64,000 bases of DNA. Source: JAPWJZ01 sp035626855 (GTDB lineage: Bacteria > Pseudomonadota > Alphaproteobacteria > Micavibrionales > UBA2020). Within the stretch, counting starts at the first letter, position 1. Each line of letters begins with the position of its first letter. The stretch spans positions 4,819-68,818 of the forward strand of contig DASPMW010000109.1 in NCBI GenBank assembly GCA_035626855.1. Direction: 5' to 3'. Positions 26,265 to 33,785 of the stretch are shown here, one piece after another. The position numbers and the translations under genes were made by a program. The notes beneath the pieces were generated by a model. It made no database searches, was not told where the DNA came from, and saw only the letters and a list, made by a program, of their open reading frames with translations.

Positions 26265-27074
26265 CTAATTATTAGCTACATCTTCCAAATATTTGTCTTC
26301 AAGCTCTTCCAAACTCTTAAATTCGTAGCGCACATGATATTTGGAAGTTTGAAGAGTCTCGGAAATTTTGTTCTTTATCGCGGAAACAATAGCGGGAGTT
26401 CCATCAGCAACAAGGAAAAGTAAGTAATCTCTATTGCGAGTACCCCCCATCTCCATCATATCCACAAGCTGGCGACTTTGATCCGCTTTAGCCAAGACAT
26501 TATCAATTTGGCTCTTGTCGCTGATCAGCTTAACTTCAATATGAATTCTGTCCTTAGAATTAGGCTTGCTGACAACAAAATCGTAACCGGAATCTAGTTG
26601 AACGCTTCTTCTCGCAAAGTCTTCGCGAACATTCTCATACCCATATGTATCTTTCAGATATTCCGAAAGTAATGCTTGGGCCAAGTATTCTTTCCCAATA
26701 AATTGCGCTACCGCATTTGCTCTAGCTCGTACGGTGGGGGGATTAGACGATGCGCCAGTATTGCTTAGCGAAGGATCGAAATCCTCCATGTTTTCTAGAA
26801 GGCTACCCTTTTTATAAGTATTAAATCCTTCATCCGTTCTAAAATCCTGAGGGCCATAAATTTTGCCGGGGTGTTTAGTAACGAGTTTAAAAAAAACGTG
26901 CAGCAGCAAAATTGGGTAGCCAATCAAAAACAGTATAAGCATCGACTGCAGGCAAATATGAAGTTGGGAAAGGCTATCTTTTAGGACATAACCGTAAATC
27001 GCATAAATAAGCGTAATGAAAAGGCCGACTACTCCTAACGGGCCCTTAATTACCTTTAGATCTGAACTGAACAT
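26265..27074 (-). CDS. Membrane-anchored PD-(D/E)XK nuclease-like protein, AT-rich
   Basis: A 269-aa protein that starts at ATG 27074 after a strong GGAGG. Two membrane helices (about 12-32 and 38-66) are followed by a soluble domain. Around residues 160-185 the pattern DSGYDFVVSKP then IHIEVKLIS gives Asp-x15-Glu-x-Lys, the hallmark of PD-(D/E)XK nucleases. A later strand reads YLLFLVADGT. The gene is much more AT-rich than both neighbours and lies between the Trm112-like gene and leuA, so it is probably acquired. A role in restriction or defence is a guess; no partner genes are adjacent. Confidence 0.6.
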   Translation of the reverse strand: MFSSDLKVIKGPLGVVGLFITLIYAIYGYVLKDSLSQLHICLQSMLILFLIGYPILLLHVFFKLVTKHPGKIYGPQDFRTDEGFNTYKKGSLLENMEDFDPSLSNTGASSNPPTVRARANAVAQFIGKEYLAQALLSEYLKDTYGYENVREDFARRSVQLDSGYDFVVSKPNSKDRIHIEVKLISDKSQIDNVLAKADQSRQLVDMMEMGGTRNRDYLLFLVADGTPAIVSAIKNKISETLQTSKYHVRYEFKSLEELEDKYLEDVANN

Positions 27075-27075
27075 T

Positions 27076-27264
27076 CTAATCCTCCAGCTTCCGGGCCTCA
27101 TCCACCAGCATGATCGGAATCCCCTCGCGGATCGGGAAGGCGAGCTTTGCCTGGCGGCTGATCAGCTCCTGCTTCGCCGCGTCATATTCCAGCGGCGCCT
27201 TGGTCAGCGGGCAGACGAGGATTTCGAGCAGCTTCGGGTCGGCGAATTTCGCGGGTCCGGTCAT
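27076..27264 (-). CDS. Trm112-like (YcaR/UPF0434) small protein
   Basis: A 62-aa protein. PKLLEILVCPLTKAPLEYD followed by LAFPIREGIPIML is the Trm112/YcaR signature. Unlike zinc-binding members it keeps only one of the usual cysteines (VCPLT), as in many proteobacterial versions. In eukaryotes Trm112 activates methyltransferases; the bacterial role is unclear. It lies 10 bases after the LON-domain gene, in the same operon as the thioredoxin gene. Confidence 0.88.
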   Translation of the reverse strand: MTGPAKFADPKLLEILVCPLTKAPLEYDAAKQELISRQAKLAFPIREGIPIMLVDEARKLED

Positions 27265-27274
27265 GGGGTCACCT

Positions 27275-27940
27275 TCAATGGCACGACGCCTTGCATTCTT
27301 CTTCCTCCTTCGCCGCGATCTCCAGCAGCGCGTGGAGGATTTTCGCGCGGGCGGGGAGGTCGGGGGCTTCGAGGAGGGCTTGTTTTTCTTCGGTTGAGAA
27401 CGGGCAGACGACGCTCAAAGTCGAGATCAGCTTTTCGCATTCGATGTTGCGGATGGTTTCCCATTTGTCGCAGAACATCTGCATTTTATCGAGGTATTGG
27501 CGCAGCGTAGTCATCATCGTGTCGCGGCAGATATCGGTCGTCGTGTCGCAGGCGAGGTCGTGATGATACTGCTGCCATGTTGCCTTGACGCGGCGGTAGC
27601 CGCCCGCGGCCAGCGGCAGTTCCTGCGCGACGTCGAAGCGGCAGACGCCCTTCAGCGTAATGAGGTAGCGGCCGTCTTCAGTCTCTGAAAAGGACGTAAT
27701 GCGCCCCGCGCAGCCGGTCGTGAAGGTTTGGTCATTCGCGCCGTCGGCGGCATCGGGCTTCGGCTGGATCATGCCGATCAGCCGGCCGTTGCTCATCGCG
27801 TGGTTGACCATGGCAAGATAGCGCGGCTCGAAGATATTGAGCGGCAGCTGCACGCGCGGCAGCAGGATCACGCGCGGCAAGGGAAATATAACCAGTTCTT
27901 CGGGCAGGTTTTCGACGCTGATCGGGAAGGCTTCGGTCAT
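27275..27940 (-). CDS. LON N-terminal substrate-binding domain protein
   Basis: A 221-aa stand-alone Lon-N domain protein. It has no AAA+ or Ser-Lys protease domain. The segment IFPLPRVILLPRVQLPLNIF followed by EPRYLAMVNHAM is the domain signature, and a helical C-terminal half follows. Such proteins are common in alphaproteobacteria next to a CnoX-like thioredoxin gene; the function is unproven but probably linked to protein quality control. The ATG overlaps the stop of the thioredoxin gene by four bases. Confidence 0.92.
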   Translation of the reverse strand: MTEAFPISVENLPEELVIFPLPRVILLPRVQLPLNIFEPRYLAMVNHAMSNGRLIGMIQPKPDAADGANDQTFTTGCAGRITSFSETEDGRYLITLKGVCRFDVAQELPLAAGGYRRVKATWQQYHHDLACDTTTDICRDTMMTTLRQYLDKMQMFCDKWETIRNIECEKLISTLSVVCPFSTEEKQALLEAPDLPARAKILHALLEIAAKEEEECKASCH

Positions 27941-28878
27941 GAGAAGAGAACCGCGGAGAGCCGGCGGCGCCCTTGCGAGGTAAGCGGATGATCATTACCG
28001 AGCGCCTCGAACAGCTCCAGCAGCAGTTTGCGCGCCTTCTGCTCCTGCCATTCGCGGTCACGGCGGGTCAGCTCGACGATGCTGTCGATCGCGCCTTCGA
28101 GATCAAGCGCGGAGAGCTGACGGAGCGCAAGGTCATAGCGCGCCTGGTGATCCTTGGGATTTTTTTCGAGCTTCGCCTGCAGCGCCTCGGCGGTGTCAAG
28201 CGCTTCGGCCTCCGCGCCTTTTTTCAGCAGCATGTCGAGGCCCTTGATGCGCGCATAGGCTTTCTGCTCATCGGTCATTTCACCGACGAAGGCCTTGAAG
28301 CTTTCATGATCTTTTTCGGCGACGAAGCACCAGCCGATGCCGGCCAGCGCGTCCATGTTTTTCTCGTCGTAGTCGAGCGCGGTCGAATACTGCGCCATTG
28401 CGTCGGTGTAATTTCCGGCCTTGAAATGGGTCTGCGCGGCCGTCATGATTTTTGCGACCAGCTGCGGGTCGGGCATGCCGGCGGTCGCGTCATTCGCAGC
28501 CGCGCCGTGCGCCTTGATCAGCTTGTCGACAAAGGCGCGCAGGTCTTTTTCCGCTTTCGCGCCGGTGAAGCCGTCGACCGGCTGGCCCTGATAGAAGGCA
28601 TAGACGGTCGGCACGCTCTGCACCCGGAACAGCTCGGCCATTTCGGGATATTTTTCGACGTTGATTTTGACGAGGGTGACGGCGCCGGCCGCTTCGGTCA
28701 CGACCTTTTCGATGCTCGGCATCATCTGCTTGCAGGGGCCGCACCAGGGGGCCCAGAAATCGACAAGCACGGGATTTTTGAGGGAGGCCGTAACGACCAG
28801 CTCTTCGAAATTGCCGGTATCGGCATCGCGGATATAGGCGCTTGGCGCGCTCTTCGCTTGCGATCCTATTTCCAGCAT
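27937..28878 (-). CDS. CnoX/YbbN-type thioredoxin-TPR protein
   Basis: A 313-aa protein with an N-terminal thioredoxin domain (about 15-125) containing WCGPC in VDFWAPWCGPCKQMMPS and the cis-proline in SVPTVYAF. A C-terminal TPR-like part covers about 140-300. The E. coli relative CnoX is a chaperedoxin that protects proteins from chlorine stress and delivers them to GroEL and DnaK. Here the canonical CGPC active site is kept, which suggests real disulfide-exchange activity. It leads an operon with the Lon-N and Trm112-like genes. Confidence 0.92.
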   Translation of the reverse strand: MLEIGSQAKSAPSAYIRDADTGNFEELVVTASLKNPVLVDFWAPWCGPCKQMMPSIEKVVTEAAGAVTLVKINVEKYPEMAELFRVQSVPTVYAFYQGQPVDGFTGAKAEKDLRAFVDKLIKAHGAAANDATAGMPDPQLVAKIMTAAQTHFKAGNYTDAMAQYSTALDYDEKNMDALAGIGWCFVAEKDHESFKAFVGEMTDEQKAYARIKGLDMLLKKGAEAEALDTAEALQAKLEKNPKDHQARYDLALRQLSALDLEGAIDSIVELTRRDREWQEQKARKLLLELFEALGNDHPLTSQGRRRLSAVLFS

Positions 28879-28918
28879 AACTGCCCTTCAGCCTTCCGTT
28901 TATCCACTATCAGATAGT

Positions 28919-29437
28919 TTATAGTCTGGTGAAATCAACAATCAACGGGTCATAACCCAAAGATTTCATGAATTTAACCAGATCATCGGGTTTCAGCGCG
29001 GTCGTCATGTCGTTCCGCAACGGATGACAATTGACTAGATCATGGTTAAAGATCCGTTGGTCGAGGATGGGGCGGACCTGTCGGCCGGTATCGTTAACAA
29101 GCCCGAGCGCCGTCACCGAGCCCGGCGTGATGCCGAGCAGCGCCTGCATCAGTTCGGCATTCCCGAAACTCAAGCGCCCGGCATTGATGCGGGCGGGCAG
29201 CTTTTTCAGGTCGATTTCCGTATCCTGCAGCGCCGTGATCAGCCAGACGACGTCCTTTTTATCCTTCAAAAACAAATTCTTGGTATGCCCGCCCGGCATT
29301 TCATGCTTGAACCCCGCGCCCTGCTCGACTGTGAATACGGCCGGATGCTCATAGGTCTGCGTCACGATCCCGAGTTCGCTGAATTTCGCAAACAGCGGGT
29401 CGGGCGTCTGGATGGATTTCAGCAGGGCGTTGGTCAT
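28919..29437 (-). CDS. YbaK/ProXp-ala-type aminoacyl-tRNA deacylase
   Basis: A 172-aa protein of the prolyl-tRNA synthetase-associated domain family. The segments TYEHPAVFTVEQG, GGHTKNLFLKDKK, and TPGSVTALGLVND match ProXp-ala/PrdX, which hydrolyses Ala-tRNA-Pro in trans. It acts in translation quality control in the cytosol. It is followed on the same strand by the CnoX operon, about 40 bases later. Upstream is a REP-like palindrome. Confidence 0.92.
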   Translation of the reverse strand: MTNALLKSIQTPDPLFAKFSELGIVTQTYEHPAVFTVEQGAGFKHEMPGGHTKNLFLKDKKDVVWLITALQDTEIDLKKLPARINAGRLSFGNAELMQALLGITPGSVTALGLVNDTGRQVRPILDQRIFNHDLVNCHPLRNDMTTALKPDDLVKFMKSLGYDPLIVDFTRL

Positions 29438-29473
29438 AAGGGGTTTTTAGTCGCTTTTGCAATTTCTCTCAAC

Positions 29474-29548
29474 TGTCATCCTGAGCTAGCGAAGGATCTT
29501 CCTTGTTCGCCGCAAGAAGGGAGATCCTTCGCTGCGCTCAGGATGACA
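29474..29548. repeat. REP-like long palindrome
   Basis: TGTCATCCTGAGC followed by TAGCGAAGGATCT on one side is mirrored by AGATCCTTCGCTGC and GCTCAGGATGACA on the other, with a short spacer. The arms are about 25 bases and almost perfectly complementary. The TGTCATCCTGAG...GAAGGATC core is a widespread intergenic palindrome in proteobacteria. Only one copy is in the window. It lies between two minus-strand genes. Confidence 0.85.
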
Positions 29549-29553
29549 CGTTC

Positions 29554-30378
29554 CTATTTAGGCCTGAACCGGATATAGCTGCGGTCGTCGAAGGAGACGT
29601 GCCCTTTTTTGACGCCCTTTACCTGCGGGTGGATTTTGTACATCAGCGGGTCGTCGCGCAGCACGGAGTTCAAATAGCGCTCGGTTTCCGCGAGCGTCGG
29701 CTCGACCTCGGGGTACCCGTCGCTGGCGAAGATGATTTCATTGGCGTGGCCGGCCGGATAGACTTCGACATGCACATCCGGCACCTTGGTGCCATTGATC
29801 ACGCCATAGCCATAGGGGCCTTCGTAGTTGGCGAAGACCTTGCATTCGGAAATGAGCGGCGTCAGCAGCTCCCAGGTCGGGTCGTTTTCCTGCAGTTCTT
29901 TTTCCGACTTGCCGCGCGCGATTTCGGCGCAGAGATAGGCGCGCCGCAGTTCGCACCAGGTTCTTTCCTGTGGAAAGGTCGTGAAGTGGCCGCGGCCATC
30001 GACGACGAAGGATGAATCGGCGACGCGCCAGATTTCGCGACGCGCAACGGAATAGACCAGCAGGGCCGCCGCCGGGAAATCCCAGATCTCGCGGAATTGC
30101 TTTTTCTCGGAGGCCGCGACGCGCTCGGCCTCGGTCAGCAGGATTTCGGTGAGGCGGTCGACCGCGCCGCGCGCGGAGATATCCCTGTCCAGGTTTTCAA
30201 GCGCATTTGCAATCGTGCGGGAAGCGAACTGGCCGTTCGGCAGCCCGTCGAGCGTATGCCCGGCGCGGCTGGTCGCGCCGTCGATGACGGCGATGAAATT
30301 TTCGGACACCGCGATGAAGTCGTCATTCAGGTCGCCGGGACCTGCCTTGCCCTCTGTGAACTGCTCGATGATTTTCAT
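29554..30378 (-). CDS. PP2C-like protein phosphatase domain protein
   Basis: A 274-aa protein. Acidic metal sites of the PP2C fold can be matched: NDDFIAVSENF then AVIDGATS near residue 30 (motif DG), FASDGYPEVEP near 218 (SDG motif) and DDRSYIRFR at the C-terminus (DDxS-type). A tightly bound pair of Mn or Mg ions would dephosphorylate Ser/Thr proteins. The central region is divergent from typical bacterial PP2C, and no kinase gene is adjacent. The identity is therefore probable at fold level and uncertain in function. Confidence 0.7.
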   Translation of the reverse strand: MKIIEQFTEGKAGPGDLNDDFIAVSENFIAVIDGATSRAGHTLDGLPNGQFASRTIANALENLDRDISARGAVDRLTEILLTEAERVAASEKKQFREIWDFPAAALLVYSVARREIWRVADSSFVVDGRGHFTTFPQERTWCELRRAYLCAEIARGKSEKELQENDPTWELLTPLISECKVFANYEGPYGYGVINGTKVPDVHVEVYPAGHANEIIFASDGYPEVEPTLAETERYLNSVLRDDPLMYKIHPQVKGVKKGHVSFDDRSYIRFRPK

Positions 30379-30429
30379 GGCATCCCTTTCCGCAAAAGCT
30401 GGCAGTATAGCAGGGGAATCGTTAAAAAA

Positions 30430-31668
30430 TCACGGTTTCGGCGCGGCAGGCGCGGCGGGCGCATTTCCGTTGCCCGGCAGCGGCGGGTTGAGGAGCGGCA
30501 GCGCCTTTTCCACAAGATTGACCCAATAGCTTGCGCCGATCGGCAGCGCCGCATCGTTGAAATCGTATTTCGCGGAATGGATGTCCTGGTATTCCTTCGC
30601 GCCGGGCTTGCCGGTGCCGAGCGCGATATAGTTGCCGGGCTTGTGCTGCAGGTAGAAGGCGAAATCCTCGGTGCCGAGAGTCGGCGGCACGGGCGTGATG
30701 ACCTGGATGTCGCCCACCGTCTCTTTCGCGACGTCGATCGCGAAATCGGTCTTCGCCTTGTCGTTCACGAGCACGGGATAGCCGGCGCGCAGGTCGAAAT
30801 CGATCAACACGCCGTGCTTTTGCTCGGCCTCGTCAACGACGCGGATCATTTCATCTGTCAGCTTCTGGTGCAGCGCCTCGTCAAAGGTGCGCATGGTGCC
30901 GGAAATTTTCGCGGTATCGGGCAACACGTTCGAGGCGTCGCCCTGCGTCGAGAGCGAGGTGAGGGTGAGGGTGGCCGTCGCAGTCGCGGGAATCTCTTTT
31001 TTAGCGATCTCCTTGAAGGCGAGCGCGACTTCGGCCGCCGCGCCCAGTACGTCGGTCGTGTTTTCGGCGCGGCTGGTATGGCCGCCCTTGCCGCGCACGG
31101 TGATGTCGAAATCCTCGGACGCCGCGAGCATCGGCCCCGCGCCGGTCGCCATCGTGCCGAGCGGCAGGCCCGGATAGTTGTGCATGCCGTAAACTTCATC
31201 GGCCGGGAACTTGGTGAACAACCCCTGCTTGATCATTTCCTGCGCGCCGCCGACATGCTCCTCCGCCGGCTGGAAGACGAAGTAAACCGTGCCGTCGAAA
31301 TCCTTCGACTGGGCGAGATGCTTGGCTGCGCCCAGCAGCATCGCCATATGGCCGTCATGGCCGCAGGCATGCATCACGCCGTTGTTCTTGGAGGCATGGG
31401 GAACGCCGGTCTTTTCCTGGATCGGCAGCCCGTCCATATCGGCGCGGAGCATGATCGCCTTGCCGCCCGGGCCGTTCTTGCCGTGAAGCACGCCGACGAC
31501 GCCGGTTTTCGTGAGGCCGTGGACATCGAGGCCGAAATCCTCGAGCTGCCGGATGATGAAGCGCATGGTGCGCTTTTCATCGAAGGCGAGCTCGGGGTCC
31601 TGGTGCAGTTTCTGGCGCCAGCGCGTCATTTCCTGCTTCATTTCCTGAATTTTCTTAACGATACCCAT
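30430..31668 (-). CDS. M20 family amidohydrolase (aminoacylase/hippurate hydrolase-like)
   Basis: A 412-aa metallopeptidase of the M20D group. The N-terminal WRQKLHQDPELAFDEKRT and HACGHDGHMAMLLGAAKHL are diagnostic, with the metal-bridging glutamates in VFQPAEEHVGG. A lid/dimerisation domain is at about 180-295. Members cleave N-acyl amino acids, hippurate or similar amides; the actual substrate cannot be read from sequence. A Pro/Ala-rich tail ends the protein. The gene stands alone. Confidence 0.93.
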   Translation of the reverse strand: MGIVKKIQEMKQEMTRWRQKLHQDPELAFDEKRTMRFIIRQLEDFGLDVHGLTKTGVVGVLHGKNGPGGKAIMLRADMDGLPIQEKTGVPHASKNNGVMHACGHDGHMAMLLGAAKHLAQSKDFDGTVYFVFQPAEEHVGGAQEMIKQGLFTKFPADEVYGMHNYPGLPLGTMATGAGPMLAASEDFDITVRGKGGHTSRAENTTDVLGAAAEVALAFKEIAKKEIPATATATLTLTSLSTQGDASNVLPDTAKISGTMRTFDEALHQKLTDEMIRVVDEAEQKHGVLIDFDLRAGYPVLVNDKAKTDFAIDVAKETVGDIQVITPVPPTLGTEDFAFYLQHKPGNYIALGTGKPGAKEYQDIHSAKYDFNDAALPIGASYWVNLVEKALPLLNPPLPGNGNAPAAPAAPKP

Positions 31669-31866
31669 GGCTTATATATCCTTTGCGTCCGGAAGCCGTA
31701 ACCTTGCCGGGAAAAAGGCAGTCGCGCCTGTTGAAAATACGATAGTGCATCATGTGGATTCGCAGATGATGTGTCAACGGCACGAAGGCTGTTCTTTTAA
31801 TTAGCTTATTTTGTACTTGCTTTGTTCTCGTTTCCATGCTAGGGTATAAAAAATGGAGACGCACAG

Positions 31867-32454
31867 ATGGCAAGCAAAACTAAAAGCCTCCCCTTCCTCC
31901 CCGCGCTGATGGCAAGGGCACAGGAATTCTTCTCCCGGCTGGCGGGCTGGCTGGATGCAGTACTCGCGCCCCTCGAGGCGGAATGGACCGCTGCTCCCGC
32001 TCTCGTCCCCGCCAGGATTTCCGAAACCCGCACCCGCCGCATCACGACCGCCCGCCTCTACAAGCGCCGCCGCCTTTCGGCGCGTGCGGTGCTGATGATG
32101 GCGCATCCGGTCAACCATGCCCATAAATGGGCAGCCCGCGTGGCGAAGCGCCGCGCGCTGGCGGCGCCCGCGCTGCCCGTGCCTGCATCCACCATCCGTT
32201 TCCCCCAACCTCCCGCTTCGCGACGACTGGAATCCGCGCTGCCCGCCGCCTCAGGTTATGCCCCTGGGGATGCCCTTGATTTTGCCCAAGGCGGGCGCGC
32301 GGATCTTTTTTTCCGCCTGCGCGCGGGCACCGGCGCCCGGCAGTTGCTGGCGCGGCAGAAATTGCGCCAACCCGAATTGAGAACGCAAGCATTGCGACCC
32401 CCGGTCAGCAGGCATCCTGCGGCGGCATTCACACCCCGCCCCATGATTGCCTGA
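31867..32454 (+). CDS. Hypothetical Arg/Ala-rich protein
   Basis: A 195-aa basic protein without a recognised family. It has arginine clusters (TRTRRITTARLYKRRRLSAR near residue 55) and a proline-rich second half. A GGAGACGCACAG ribosome site precedes ATG 31867, and a terminator-like hairpin follows at 32485-32516, which supports a real gene. An overlapping minus-strand frame (31801-32208) has worse support. Given its composition, a spurious frame remains possible. Confidence 0.45.
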   Translation: MASKTKSLPFLPALMARAQEFFSRLAGWLDAVLAPLEAEWTAAPALVPARISETRTRRITTARLYKRRRLSARAVLMMAHPVNHAHKWAARVAKRRALAAPALPVPASTIRFPQPPASRRLESALPAASGYAPGDALDFAQGGRADLFFRLRAGTGARQLLARQKLRQPELRTQALRPPVSRHPAAAFTPRPMIA

Positions 32455-32484
32455 CGCCAGCTTCGGCGGCTTGATCGTGAGCCA

Positions 32485-32528
32485 ATCCCCCTCCTCCCCG
32501 GCGGCGAGGAAGGGGATCTCCCGTTTTT
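32485..32528 (+). terminator. Probable rho-independent terminator
   Basis: ATCCCCCTCCTC pairs with GAGGAAGGGGAT with one mismatch. A run of five T residues follows eight bases after the stem (32524-32528). It would end transcription of the gene at 31867-32454. Confidence 0.5.
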
Positions 32529-32552
32529 CATGATTCATGCGATACTGGAACA

Positions 32553-32846
32553 ATGGCGCGCCGGTTCAGCGAAGAGGAATATATCTGCCAGGATTGCGGG
32601 CATCTTGGCCGCGCAGAAGTCACCCTGCGCGGCAGCGCGGGGCTGGAGCGGTTCCTTTGGTATGCGCTGCTGATACCCGGCCCCTTTTATTCCTGGTGGC
32701 GGCGGCGGGGGAAAACCCTGACCTGCGCGAAGTGCCGCGTCGGTTATATCGTGCCCGCGGACAGCAAGCTCGGCGAGGTGATGCTGGAGAACAAGCTGCG
32801 CGGCCGCGCCCCCGCCGCGCGCAAGCCGATTCCGCGGCGCAATTGA
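32553..32846 (+). CDS. Small zinc-ribbon membrane protein, hypothetical
   Basis: A 97-aa protein with two CxxC pairs, YICQDCGHLG near residue 12 and LTCAKCRVGY near 57, that could form one zinc ribbon. A hydrophobic stretch (RFLWYALLIPGPFYSWW, about 33-49) between them may touch or cross the membrane. The C-terminus is basic. No family with known function recognised. It is followed after 45 bases by the 272-aa gene. Confidence 0.65.
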   Translation: MARRFSEEEYICQDCGHLGRAEVTLRGSAGLERFLWYALLIPGPFYSWWRRRGKTLTCAKCRVGYIVPADSKLGEVMLENKLRGRAPAARKPIPRRN

Positions 32847-32891
32847 GCGGCCCCTGCGGTTCGGCCTATACTGGCGCAAAGGGGAAACACA

Positions 32892-33710
32892 ATGAAGCTC
32901 TGCAAATACTGGGACGCCGCTGAAACGACGGCGCCGGACGCGACCGGGAAGATATTGAAACTGCGCAAATGGGGCGGATCGAATACCAGCCTGGAGGATG
33001 CGCAGCGACAGGCGTGCGCGGCGCTGGATGCGCTCGTCGCAGGGTTGGGCGCGCGCGTGTTCAGAGGGCACGACTATTCCTACAGCATGCGCGAGGTGCC
33101 CGAGGAGCTGGTGCAGGAAATCAGCGACACCGCGGGCGTCACACGCAATGCGCGCGGCTGTCTGGTTCTCAATACCGCCGATGCGTTCTTTGCCGATATC
33201 GATATTCCGGAGCCGGGATTTTTCGCGCGTCTGTTCGGCGCGTCGAAAGAGAAGGCGGAGCAGGCGGCGCTTTCAAAGCTGCGCACGTTCATCGCGGCGC
33301 ATCCCGGTGCCGGCGCGCGCATCTATCGCACGCGCGCGGGCCTGCGTTACCTGTTCACGCATGCGCCGGTGCCCATGAGCGAGGAAAGCATCGGCTGGCT
33401 GGAGGCGCTTGGCAGCGACAAGCTCTATGTGCGCCTGTGCAAGAACCAGAAATGCTACCGGGCAAGGCTGACGCCGAAGCCCTGGCGCATCGGCTGCGGG
33501 GCGATCGCGGGGCATTACCCCTATCGCCGCCCGGAACACGCCGAGGGATTCCGGAACTGGCTGCGCGACTACGAAGAAAAGTGCCGCGCCCACGCGACCT
33601 GCAGCCTTGTCGGCACGGAGGGGGAAACGCGCCTTCACCCGGCACTGTCGCCTATCGTGACGCTGCATGACAAACTATGCCGAATTCACGAGCCCCTGCC
33701 GCTCGCCTGA
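32892..33710 (+). CDS. Hypothetical protein with a DxD-containing core
   Basis: A 272-aa protein. The central part reads AFFADIDIPEPGFF, then after about 40 residues RIYRTRAGLRYLFTH. A DxD on a hydrophobic strand followed by a Thr-x2-Gly strand weakly resembles archaeo-eukaryotic primase (AEP) folds, but the usual SxH is not evident. The C-terminus has several cysteines (CKNQKCYR, IGCG, KCRAHATC). It has no membrane segment. Family unknown to me; treat the AEP idea as speculation. A bidirectional terminator follows. Confidence 0.7.
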   Translation: MKLCKYWDAAETTAPDATGKILKLRKWGGSNTSLEDAQRQACAALDALVAGLGARVFRGHDYSYSMREVPEELVQEISDTAGVTRNARGCLVLNTADAFFADIDIPEPGFFARLFGASKEKAEQAALSKLRTFIAAHPGAGARIYRTRAGLRYLFTHAPVPMSEESIGWLEALGSDKLYVRLCKNQKCYRARLTPKPWRIGCGAIAGHYPYRRPEHAEGFRNWLRDYEEKCRAHATCSLVGTEGETRLHPALSPIVTLHDKLCRIHEPLPLA

Positions 33711-33736
33711 TCGCGCCGCGCGCCTTAAAAAAACCA

Positions 33737-33764
33737 AAAGCCCCGCAGTTGCCTGCGGGGCTTT
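33737..33764. terminator. Bidirectional terminator between convergent genes
   Basis: AAAGCCCCGCAG pairs exactly with CTGCGGGGCTTT around a TTGC loop. A-rich and T-rich flanks on both sides (seven A at 33727-33733; T residues after 33762) let it end both the plus-strand 272-aa gene and the minus-strand RTX gene. Confidence 0.88.
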
Positions 33765-33785
33765 CGATTTATGAGGCTCGTTCGC

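Noticed and set aside
31801..32208. A 135-codon minus-strand frame opposite the Arg-rich gene
   Set aside because: The plus-strand frame has a ribosome site, and a terminator follows it; the minus-strand frame has neither.
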